Shown here one piece after another: positions 7,224 to 13,550 of a stretch of 13,940 nucleotides of DNA (position 1 is the stretch's first letter; every line of letters starts with the position of its first letter). Both the position numbers and the translations under genes were made by a program. The notes beneath the pieces were generated by a model, which was given only the letters and a program-made list of their open reading frames with translations, ran no database searches and had not been told where the DNA came from. The DNA is from an uncultured Lachnospiraceae bacterium (GTDB lineage Bacteria; Bacillota; Clostridia; Lachnospirales; Lachnospiraceae): contig CAJUFN010000030.1 of assembly GCA_910585545.1 (NCBI GenBank), positions 1 to 13,940 on the forward strand, read 5' to 3'.

Positions 7224-8027
7224 ATGAGTATGATTGATAAAAAACAATTTTTGGATACTTATAATATGACAGAGCAGGATATTATTGACGCAAAGATAAG
7301 CTGGGATGAACTGGAAGCCATTTATTCGGATTATGAGAAAAAGGAAGAGCAGTTTCGGGGATTAGGAAAAGATTTTTTGGATTCCTATCTATATGATATC
7401 GAAAAAGCGGGTATCCATTCCTATCGCTATCGGACGAAGAATCCGGGGCATCTTCTTGAGAAAATCATCCGTAAACGCAAGGAAAATTTTGAGAAGTTTG
7501 AACATATTAACCGTGATAATTACTATAAATATGTGACGGATTTAATCGGTATCCGTGTGTTTTTCCTTTATCGGGAAGACTGGATTCATTTTCATGAATA
7601 TATTACGAGTGTATTTGAGAACAATCCAAAGATTTATGTAGAAGACAGAATCAATGATTTTGATGAAGATGAAAGTCATTATTATATTGCAGAACGTCCA
7701 AAAGTGTATAAAAGAGCTGGGGACAGCCGTATCTATGATAAATCTCAGATTGAGATCAAGTCAGACGGAATCTATCGCTCGCTTCATTATATTGTAAAAT
7801 ATAAAGGATATTATGTGGAACTTCAGGGGAGAACTCTTTTCGAGGAAGGCTGGAGCGAAATTGACCATGATATCGTTTACCCATATTATAAAGATGATGA
7901 AATGCTGAAAGATTTTTCAAAGCTTTTGAACAGGCTGTCCGGGATGGCAGATGAGATGAGTTCGTATTTTCGGAAGATGAAAAGATTGAAAGAACATAAA
8001 GAAATTGAGGAATATATAGAAGAGTAA
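7224..8027 (+). CDS. Single-domain RelA/SpoT-family nucleotidyltransferase (small alarmone synthetase-like)
   Basis: This 267-residue protein carries only the RelA/SpoT synthetase fold. There is no HD hydrolase, TGS or ACT domain, so it resembles small alarmone synthetases that transfer pyrophosphate from ATP to GTP or GDP. Visible motifs are the basic ATP-loop stretch with YRYRTK and LLEKIIRKRK (about 67-86), DLIGIRVFF (106-114) with the metal-binding aspartate position, SDGIYRSLHY (180-189) for the G-loop, and VELQGRT then GWSEIDH (198-215) in place of the usual VEIQIRT and WA-x-LEH. The ELQGRT and YRSLHY variants mark a divergent subgroup, so (p)ppGpp synthesis is likely but not certain. 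A charged helical tail of about 40 residues follows. The start is preceded by GGAAGGTGAGG. The gene follows a strong terminator and heads the run of genes to 11386. Confidence 0.88.
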   Translation: MSMIDKKQFLDTYNMTEQDIIDAKISWDELEAIYSDYEKKEEQFRGLGKDFLDSYLYDIEKAGIHSYRYRTKNPGHLLEKIIRKRKENFEKFEHINRDNYYKYVTDLIGIRVFFLYREDWIHFHEYITSVFENNPKIYVEDRINDFDEDESHYYIAERPKVYKRAGDSRIYDKSQIEIKSDGIYRSLHYIVKYKGYYVELQGRTLFEEGWSEIDHDIVYPYYKDDEMLKDFSKLLNRLSGMADEMSSYFRKMKRLKEHKEIEEYIEE

Positions 8028-8079
8028 TAGGAGAAGGGTTTGAATAGAAGTGTTCGAATAGAAGATATAAATTCAAAGA

Positions 8080-8108
8080 TTGATGTAAAATGTCGTGCGT
8101 GTTATAAT
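8080..8108 (+). promoter_or_regulatory. Near-consensus sigma-A promoter for the cyclophilin gene
   Basis: TTGATG (8080-8085), a 17-nt spacer and TATAAT (8103-8108) with a TGn extension at 8100-8102. The start codon is 34 nt beyond the -10 box, with AGGAGG between. It supports starting the protein at 8142 rather than at the upstream in-frame TTG at 8040. Confidence 0.8.
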
Positions 8109-8141
8109 CATGCTAGCAGTGACTTAGGAGGAAATGAAAAC

Positions 8142-8687
8142 ATGAAGAACCCAATCGCAACGATTGATTTAGATGACGGAAGAAGTATCAGGGTAGAGCT
8201 GTATCCGGATATTGCACCGAATACGGTGAATAATTTCATCGAGCTTGCTAACAGTGGACAATATGATGGATTGACTATACACAGAATCGTGAAAGAATTC
8301 GTGCTTCAGTCCGGCTCTTTTACCGGAACTTGTGAACAGGAAAATGAGTGGTCTATTAAAGGAGAATTTTCAGAAAATGGATTTGAAAACCCATTGAAAC
8401 ATGAGACCGGCGTAATCTCTATGGCGCGCGATGATCATTTTGACAGTGCGGCAACCCAGTGGTTTATCATGCATCGGCCGGCAGAACGCCTGGACGGAAA
8501 GTACGCAGCATTTGGGAAGGTTGTCGAAGGCTTGGAGATCGTAGAAGAATTAGGATATCGTCCGACTGACGAGACACCAGGGAAATATAATCCGCCGCTT
8601 ACTCCGATCTATACGGTGAAGGTGCGGGTAGAATTAAATGATTGGGAGTATACAAAACCAGAACGGATTGTGCCGGGAATATCATAG
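8142..8687 (+). CDS. Cyclophilin-type peptidyl-prolyl cis-trans isomerase
   Basis: This 181-residue cytosolic protein-folding catalyst isomerises X-Pro bonds. There is no signal peptide. Cyclophilin motifs are clear: HRIVKEFVLQSG carries the catalytic arginine and the F and Q of the active site, GVISMARDDHFDSAATQWFIMH covers the substrate groove, and LDGKYAAFGKVVEGLEIVE closes the fold. The C-terminus adds about 20 residues (WEYTKPERIVPGIS) beyond the barrel. An open frame runs upstream to 8040, but ATG 8142 is chosen because AGGAGG sits 8 nt before it and the promoter lies inside the upstream extension. The debranching-enzyme gene begins 35 nt later and is likely co-transcribed. Confidence 0.93.
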   Translation: MKNPIATIDLDDGRSIRVELYPDIAPNTVNNFIELANSGQYDGLTIHRIVKEFVLQSGSFTGTCEQENEWSIKGEFSENGFENPLKHETGVISMARDDHFDSAATQWFIMHRPAERLDGKYAAFGKVVEGLEIVEELGYRPTDETPGKYNPPLTPIYTVKVRVELNDWEYTKPERIVPGIS

Positions 8688-8722
8688 TTTGTACTGGGAC
8701 TTGAAGATAAAAGGAGAAGAAC

Positions 8723-10852
8723 GTGAAGGAAAGTAAACGCAGGTATTTAGAGCAAGAATTATCACTTGGAGAACCAATGGGAGAAGTTTCGGGATTCCGG
8801 GTACGTCCGGGGATGTTTGATTTGAATGGGGCAGTGGCATTGCAGAATGCGATTAGTTTTACAGTGCATACACATATGGGAACAGCGTGTGAGTTATTGC
8901 TGTTTCACAGAGGAGAGGACGAACCGTATGCAGTACTGCCTTTTCCTGAGGAGTATAAAATCGGCGATGTGTATTCGATGATCGTATATGACTTGGATAT
9001 TAAAGATATGGAATATGCATATCGGGTAGACGGTCCCTATCAGCCTGAGAAAGGTCTTTTGTTTGACAAGAAGAATATCTTGCTTGATCCATATGCGTGT
9101 GCAGTCGCAGGGCAGAGAATCTGGGGAGAAGAAAAAGTCGGAGCTTATCATGCCAGAGTCGTAAAAAGTACGTTTGACTGGGGAGATATGCCGCAGTCGA
9201 AAAAAGAAATGAGTGATTTGATCATTTATGAATTGCATGTGAGAGGATTTACAAAGCATCACTCATCCAAAGTAGAACATCCGGGAACCTTTGCAGGTTT
9301 AAAGGAAAAAATCCCATATCTCAAAGAGCTTGGCGTGAATGCGGTAGAACTGATGCCGATTTTTGAGTTTGATGAGACGATGAATGCAAGGGAGATTGAC
9401 GGCAGGAAACTTTTGGATTATTGGGGATACAATTCCGTTAGCTTTTTTGCACCGAATACAAGTTATACATCGACATTGGAATATAATCAGGAAGGAAATG
9501 AATTAAAAGAACTGATCAAAACGCTGCATGATAACGGAATCGAGGTTATTCTCGATGTGGTATTCAATCATACGGCAGAAGGAAATGAAAAAGGTCCTGT
9601 TTTTTGCTTCAAAGGTTTTGACAATAAAGTATATTATATGTTGACACCGGATGGATATTATTATAATTTCAGCGGATGCGGCAACACATTGAACTGTAAT
9701 CATCCGATCGTAAGACAGATAATTCTGGAATGCTTGCGTTACTGGACGGTAAATTATAGAATTGATGGATTCCGCTTTGACCTGGCAAGTATTTTAGGAC
9801 GGCACGAAGACGGGACGCCGATGAACATGCCGCCGCTTCTTAGTATGCTTGCTTATGATCCATTGCTTAGAAATGTAAAATTGATCGCAGAAGCGTGGGA
9901 TGCAGGAGGCATGTATCAGGTAGGAAGTTTTCCGGCGCATAAACGTTGGGCAGAGTGGAATGGAAAATACCGTGATACCATGAGAGGATTTTTAAAAGGA
10001 GACGCATGGGAATCGAGGGATGCAACGAGGCGTATTTCAGGATCCGGTGATATGTATGGTGGATTTTCGCCGGATTATGATGGGGATTATGCAGGCTATA
10101 ATTCCTGTATCAATTTCCTGACATGTCATGACGGATTTACAATGTATGACCTGTATTCTTATAATCAAAAGCATAATGAATTGAACGGCTGGAATAATAC
10201 GGATGGTGCAGATGATAACCGCAGCTGGAATTGCGGTGCAGAAGGAGATACCGACAATCCTGAGGTTTTAAGTCTGCGGTATCGGATGATTCGAAATGCC
10301 TGTGCAACGTTGCTGTGCAGCAGAGGAACTCCAATGTTTCTCGCAGGGGATGAGTTTGGTAATACACAGTTTGGCAACAATAACGGATATTGTCAGGACA
10401 ATGAGATATCCTGGCTGGACTGGAGTCTTTTAGAAAAGAACAAAGAGTTATTTGAATTCTTTAAGTTTATGATTGCATACAGACACAAGCATCTGATTAT
10501 TCGGAAAAAACTGCCGGATGCAGTATGCGGTATGCCGCCTCTTCGTTCGCATGGAACGAATGCAGATATTGATGAGGTTCCAAAAGACGCAAGAACCATC
10601 GGGATAAGTTTTGCAGGCTATGACAAGGAAAAGGGAAAAGACGATATTGTATATATCTCAGTAAATACACATTGGGAAGATGTGAGTATTACCTTACCGC
10701 GTCTGAAAAGTGGTGCGTGGTATTTAAGTGTTAACACATATGGAGATGGCGAAGGAAAATATTGTTATCCGGAAGGCAAAGAGGTAAGGATCGATGCTGG
10801 TTTCGTGATGAAACCTCGTTCTGTGGCAATCTTCACCAGGCGGGAGTTCTAA
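8723..10852 (+). CDS. glgX: Glycogen debranching enzyme, GlgX/isoamylase type (GH13)
   Basis: This enzyme hydrolyses alpha-1,6 branch links in glycogen or limit dextrin. The 709-residue protein begins with a CBM48-like beta domain (roughly 20-130, with AYRVDGPYQPEKG), then a GH13 barrel. The four conserved regions are present: DVVFNH (D278-H283), GFRFDLAS with nucleophile D353, LIAEAWDAGGMYQVG with acid/base E390, and FLTCHDG with transition-state stabiliser D470. The glycogen-type signatures YWGYNS and GDEFGNTQFGNNNGYCQDN are also present. A C-terminal beta domain ends the protein, and there is no secretion signal, so it acts on intracellular glycogen. The GTG start has AAAGGAGAAGAAC in front of it. 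No other glycogen genes occur in the window. A pullulanase-like specificity cannot be excluded from sequence alone. Confidence 0.93.
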   Translation: MKESKRRYLEQELSLGEPMGEVSGFRVRPGMFDLNGAVALQNAISFTVHTHMGTACELLLFHRGEDEPYAVLPFPEEYKIGDVYSMIVYDLDIKDMEYAYRVDGPYQPEKGLLFDKKNILLDPYACAVAGQRIWGEEKVGAYHARVVKSTFDWGDMPQSKKEMSDLIIYELHVRGFTKHHSSKVEHPGTFAGLKEKIPYLKELGVNAVELMPIFEFDETMNAREIDGRKLLDYWGYNSVSFFAPNTSYTSTLEYNQEGNELKELIKTLHDNGIEVILDVVFNHTAEGNEKGPVFCFKGFDNKVYYMLTPDGYYYNFSGCGNTLNCNHPIVRQIILECLRYWTVNYRIDGFRFDLASILGRHEDGTPMNMPPLLSMLAYDPLLRNVKLIAEAWDAGGMYQVGSFPAHKRWAEWNGKYRDTMRGFLKGDAWESRDATRRISGSGDMYGGFSPDYDGDYAGYNSCINFLTCHDGFTMYDLYSYNQKHNELNGWNNTDGADDNRSWNCGAEGDTDNPEVLSLRYRMIRNACATLLCSRGTPMFLAGDEFGNTQFGNNNGYCQDNEISWLDWSLLEKNKELFEFFKFMIAYRHKHLIIRKKLPDAVCGMPPLRSHGTNADIDEVPKDARTIGISFAGYDKEKGKDDIVYISVNTHWEDVSITLPRLKSGAWYLSVNTYGDGEGKYCYPEGKEVRIDAGFVMKPRSVAIFTRREF

Positions 10853-10870
10853 GGGAAAAGGAGAAAAAGA

Positions 10871-11386
10871 ATGAAATTACATATTAAATCAAAATTAATG
10901 AGTATTCATGATAAGATGCAGATACTCGATGAGCAGGATAAGATTATGTATGAAGTGGAAAGCAAGGCGCTTTCTATTAAAGATAAGACCTATATCAAAA
11001 AGGCAGACGGGGCAGATATTGCCTATATCCACGCAAAAATGATTTCTTTGCACAATACATATTTTGCAGAGATGACAAATGGAAAAGCGTTTGAGTTAAA
11101 TGAAGAATTATGGCATCTGACAAAAGATATTATCCATATTGATGAGTTTGGATGGCAGTTAGAAGGCGATTTCCTTGGACACAATTATCAAATCAGAGAC
11201 AGACATGGCGATATCATTGCAATGGCGCGCAGAAAATGGATTTCTTTGCATAACATTTATTATCTTGATATTATGGCTGAAAATCTGGTGGATGAGATCG
11301 TGACTGTATTTATCGTATTGGAGCACATGATTAGGAAGAGAGAAGAAGCTGTGGCCAGAACAAATCACAGCCAGCCGAATAATTAG
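10871..11386 (+). CDS. LURP-one-related (LOR, DUF567) family protein
   Basis: This 171-residue cytosolic protein has the LOR/tubby-like beta-barrel pattern: short strands with repeated motifs and a C-terminal hydrophobic helix (VDEIVTVFIVLEHMI). Three related segments are visible: SKLMSIHDKMQIL near the start, AKMISLHNTYFAEM in the middle and RKWISLHNIYYLDIM later, each a strand-turn-strand unit with S-[IL]-H-[DN]. LOR proteins are distant relatives of phospholipid scramblases and Tubby; no bacterial member has a settled function that I know of. AAAGGAG precedes the start, 18 nt after the debranching enzyme stop codon, so co-transcription is likely. A functional link to glycogen is not implied. 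Fold assignment is good, function unknown. Confidence 0.85.
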   Translation: MKLHIKSKLMSIHDKMQILDEQDKIMYEVESKALSIKDKTYIKKADGADIAYIHAKMISLHNTYFAEMTNGKAFELNEELWHLTKDIIHIDEFGWQLEGDFLGHNYQIRDRHGDIIAMARRKWISLHNIYYLDIMAENLVDEIVTVFIVLEHMIRKREEAVARTNHSQPNN

Positions 11387-11397
11387 CAGTCAAAGGA

Positions 11398-11423
11398 TGT
11401 CTGGGGGTATATGCCCCTGGACA
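11398..11423 (+). terminator. Probable terminator after the LOR gene
   Basis: TGTCTGGGGG pairs with CCCCTGGACA (two G-T wobbles) around a 6-nt loop and is followed by TTTATTAT. It is 12 nt after the LOR stop codon and would end the 7224-11386 gene run. Confidence 0.6.
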
Positions 11424-11427
11424 TTTA

Positions 11428-11465
11428 TTATGATATAGGAAAGTTTGTACTTTCCTATATCATAA
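11428..11465. repeat. Perfect 16-bp inverted repeat in the LOR-rlmD gap
   Basis: The two 16-nt arms, 11428-11443 and 11450-11465, are exact reverse complements around the loop TTTGTA. It directly follows the weaker terminator-like hairpin. It lacks a T-tract and is AT-rich, so it could be a back-up terminator, an mRNA-stabilising stem or a protein-binding dyad. Confidence 0.6.
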
Positions 11466-11469
11466 AACG

Positions 11470-11519
11470 TTCCGCGGGATGCGCACTCGCGTGAGCGGAA
11501 GCAGTCAGCAAAAGCTGAC
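11470..11519. other. GC-rich double stem-loop upstream of rlmD
   Basis: TTCCGC (11470-11475) pairs with GCGGAA (11495-11500) around a GC-rich 19-nt interior. After a 3-nt gap, GTCAGC (11504-11509) pairs with GCTGAC (11514-11519) around AAAA. The tract is far GC-richer than its surroundings and non-coding. It lies just upstream of the likely promoter at 11527-11535, so it is probably a DNA element or a dispersed intergenic repeat rather than part of the rlmD leader. No second copy exists in this window. Confidence 0.4.
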
Positions 11520-11526
11520 CACGCTT

Positions 11527-11535
11527 TGTTATAAT
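11527..11535 (+). promoter_or_regulatory. Extended -10 promoter for rlmD
   Basis: TGTTATAAT is a perfect -10 with TGn extension, 32 nt before the rlmD start. No recognisable -35 lies at 16-18 nt upstream; the TGn element may compensate. Confidence 0.6.
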
Positions 11536-11567
11536 ATAAAGTATAGATAGCAATGTGGAGATAATAT

Positions 11568-12728
11568 ATGAATACAGAAACGTTAAATATATGTAAGAAC
11601 TATAAAAAATGCGGAGGCTGTCAATATCAGGGTCTGGCATATCCAAAGCAGTTAGAAAAGAAACAAAAGAATGTGGAAGCGCTTTTGAAAAAGTTCGGTA
11701 AAGTAAATCCTATTATCGGCATGAAGGAACCGTTTTATTATCGCAATAAAGTACATGCAGTGTTTGACCGTGACAGAAGAGGCAACATCATATCGGGTAC
11801 ATATGAAGCGAATTCACACCGCGTTGTGCCAATCGAGGAATGCTTGATCGAAGATAAGAAGTGCCAGGAGATTATAAGAACGATACGCGGTATGCTGAAA
11901 TCATTTAAGATCAAAACTTATGATGAAGATACCGGGTATGGACTTCTTCGTCATGTACTTGTAAGGCGCGGAGCGAAGAGTGGTGAGATTATGGTGGTGC
12001 TTGTACTGGGCTCACCGATTTTCCCTTCCAAGAATAATTTTGTGAAAGCGCTTAGAAAAGAGCATCCCGAAATCACAACCATTCTTTTGAATGTGAACAG
12101 CAAAAAAACGAGTATGGTGCTTGGCGAAAAAGAAAGCGTCATCTATGGAAAAGGCTTTATCAGAGATGAGTTGTGCGGCTGTACGTTTCGGATTTCGGCA
12201 AAATCTTTTTATCAGGTGAATCCGGTTCAAACAGAGGTATTGTATAATAAAGCAATTGAATTTGCGGCTTTGACAGGAAAAGAGCGAGTGATTGATGCAT
12301 ATTGCGGTATCGGAACGATTGGGATGATCGCAGCAAAACATGCGAAAGAAGTAATCGGGGTGGAACTGAATAAAGATGCCGTGCGGGATGCGAAGCTTAA
12401 TGCAAAAGAAAATAATGTGAAGAATATTGTATTTCGTCAAGGCGATGCGGGAGAGTTCATGACAGCAATGGCGGCAGCAGGGGAAAAAGCAGATGTGGTG
12501 CTGATGGACCCGCCAAGAGCCGGAAGCGATGAGGCATTTTTGTCGGCAGTTGTGAAATTGGCGCCGGAGAAAGTAGTGTATGTATCCTGTAACCCGGAGA
12601 CATTGGCAAGAGATTTGAAATATTTGACGAGAAAGGGATATGAGGTTAGGAAAATACAGCCAGTGGATATGTTCGGGTTTACGGTTCATGTGGAGACTGT
12701 GGTGTTGATACAAAGGAAAGATACCTAG
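11568..12728 (+). CDS. rlmD: 23S rRNA (uracil-C5)-methyltransferase, RlmD/RlmCD type
   Basis: This SAM-dependent enzyme makes 5-methyluridine in 23S rRNA; Gram-positive homologues (RlmCD) can act on both U747 and U1939. The 386-residue protein lacks the N-terminal TRAM domain of many family members and starts directly with the iron-sulfur ligands C9-x5-C15-x2-C18, with the fourth probably C92 in IEECLIEDKKC. The SAM motif VIDAYCGIGTIGMIAA, VLMDPPRAGSDE and the catalytic loop SCNPETLARDL with nucleophile C341 follow. The C-terminus HVETVVLI is the family's conserved ending, so the gene is intact although mobile-element debris begins 10 nt after its stop codon. GTGGAG precedes the start. Whether the target is U747, U1939 or both cannot be decided. 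Confidence 0.93.
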   Translation: MNTETLNICKNYKKCGGCQYQGLAYPKQLEKKQKNVEALLKKFGKVNPIIGMKEPFYYRNKVHAVFDRDRRGNIISGTYEANSHRVVPIEECLIEDKKCQEIIRTIRGMLKSFKIKTYDEDTGYGLLRHVLVRRGAKSGEIMVVLVLGSPIFPSKNNFVKALRKEHPEITTILLNVNSKKTSMVLGEKESVIYGKGFIRDELCGCTFRISAKSFYQVNPVQTEVLYNKAIEFAALTGKERVIDAYCGIGTIGMIAAKHAKEVIGVELNKDAVRDAKLNAKENNVKNIVFRQGDAGEFMTAMAAAGEKADVVLMDPPRAGSDEAFLSAVVKLAPEKVVYVSCNPETLARDLKYLTRKGYEVRKIQPVDMFGFTVHVETVVLIQRKDT

Positions 12729-12738
12729 AAATCCTTGA

Positions 12739-13299
12739 ATTTACGCACTTTGTGACCGGGTGGTCTGGCAGTGCAACCACAAATTTGACGGCGGCGAAAA
12801 ATGCTGCACTCCCCATCTGGATGAGGAAAGCATCAAGGCGCTTTTCATGAAAGCGGTCAATATCCTGACCACGGAAAAGGATGAGATTGCCGCCAATTTC
12901 CATGCTATAAAAGGGCGGCTTTTCGGCACGGCGGAGCTGGAAGCGGAGCAGTCACGGCTTCAGGAAGAACTGAATGTGGTGGCGGGGCTGATACAGCAGT
13001 GCATAGATGAGAATGCCCATGTCGCCCTCGACCAGATAGAATACCAAGCGAGGTATGCCGGGTTGGCAGACCGGTTTGACCAGACGAAAGCAAGGCTGGA
13101 TGAAGTCGGCAGTGTCATCACAGAAAAACAAGCGAAGAGGGAGCAGATAGAAAGGTTCCTTGCCGAGCTGGAACGGCAGGACGGAGTGGCCACGGAGTTT
13201 GATGAGAACCTCTGGTACAGCCTGATTGGTTTTGTCACAATTTTTAATAAAGAAGATATCCGTTTCACCTTTAAGGATGGGACGGAGATAAAAGTGTAA
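12739..13299 (+). pseudogene. C-terminal remnant of a large serine recombinase
   Basis: An open frame with family resemblance from about 12757 encodes RVVWQCNHKF, GGEKCCTPHLDEESIK, a long coiled-coil-rich stretch (about 12850-13180) and an ending WYSLIGFVTIFNKEDIRFTFKDGTEIKV. This matches the C-terminal third of TndX/TnpX-type large serine recombinases: the second half of the zinc ribbon, the coiled coil and the terminal strand region. The catalytic serine domain and the first CxxC pair of the ribbon are absent, and a stop codon (12736-12738) closes the frame upstream, so the fragment cannot recombine DNA. A GTG at 12760 could nominally start a 179-residue product, but no ribosome binding site is apparent. 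It is GC-richer than the adjoining rlmD, which points to foreign origin, and lies directly behind the rlmD 3' end. Confidence 0.85.
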
Positions 13300-13303
13300 A
13301 AAC

Positions 13304-13335
13304 CCTGCGGACATGGGAATGCCGCAGGATTTTTT
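13304..13335 (+). terminator. Rho-independent terminator of the recombinase gene
   Basis: CCTGCGG (13304-13310) and CCGCAGG (13322-13328) form a perfect stem followed by ATTTTTT, five nt after the stop codon of the recombinase remnant. Confidence 0.85.
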
Positions 13336-13369
13336 ATAGGCTTTTCCAATTTGAACCCTCCCCCTACGG

Positions 13370-13425
13370 GGCAAAATCAAAAAGTATGCCAAAATCAAAA
13401 TGTATAAGGCAAAATCGAATTGTAT
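13370..13425. repeat. Three tandem 18-20 nt repeats
   Basis: Imperfect copies of GGCAAAATCAAAAAGTAT begin at 13370, 13388 and 13408; the third continues into the palindrome at 13419. Arrays of short repeats near a terminus are typical of IS21-family ends. The stretch 13336-13550 contains no gene; it holds these repeats, the adjacent palindrome and a terminator. Confidence 0.6.
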
Positions 13426-13472
13426 CAAAGACAGCGTTTACATAGAAATGTACCTTGCCACTTTGATACAAT
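13419..13472. repeat. 54-bp imperfect palindrome: IS21-like ends or attachment site
   Basis: ATTGTATCAAAG (13419-13430) is the exact reverse complement of CTTTGATACAAT (13461-13472). Inside, TACA (13439-13442) mirrors TGTA (13449-13452), with 8 unmatched bases on each side and TAGAAA in the centre. Both halves read outside-in as TGTA-N8-CTTTGATACAAT, beginning with TG as IS21-family ends do, so this may be two abutted IS ends 6 bp apart. A palindrome of about 50 bp with a central GA beside a serine recombinase remnant also fits a recombinase attachment site. I cannot decide between the two. Confidence 0.5.
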
Positions 13473-13503
13473 ACTCAGGAATAGAATTACATAAAAATGC
13501 CCT

Positions 13504-13550
13504 AAATAAAGGCTTCCGCACATTTGCTGTGTACGGAAGCCTTTATTTTT
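13504..13550 (+). terminator. Strong terminator hairpin abutting the group II intron
   Basis: AAATAAAGGCTTCCG (13504-13518) pairs perfectly with CGGAAGCCTTTATTT (13534-13548); inner CACA and TGTG lengthen the stem. It ends in a TTTATTTTT tract, and the intron's first base follows. It appears to be the insertion target of the intron. The gene it originally served is not evident, because the nearest coding sequence already has its own terminator. Confidence 0.8.

Noticed and set aside
8040..8141. Upstream in-frame extension of the cyclophilin gene from a TTG codon at 8040
   Set aside because: The stretch contains the promoter at 8080-8108 and has no cyclophilin homology; AGGAGG directly precedes ATG 8142.
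10871..11386. Toxin-antitoxin or defence function for the LOR gene and the RelA-like gene
   Set aside because: They are not adjacent, no small partner gene is present, and the surrounding genes are metabolic.
12012..12713. Long antisense frame (233 codons) opposite rlmD
   Set aside because: It lies wholly within a well-supported gene, has a composition rich in H, C, F and R typical of shadow frames, and lacks recognisable motifs.
13370..13425. CRISPR-like array
   Set aside because: Only three degenerate repeats lie nearly end to end with no spacers, and no cas genes are present.
12952..13428. Antisense frames opposite the recombinase remnant
   Set aside because: The plus strand carries the recognisable recombinase C-terminus and its terminator; the antisense frames have no start signals or known motifs.
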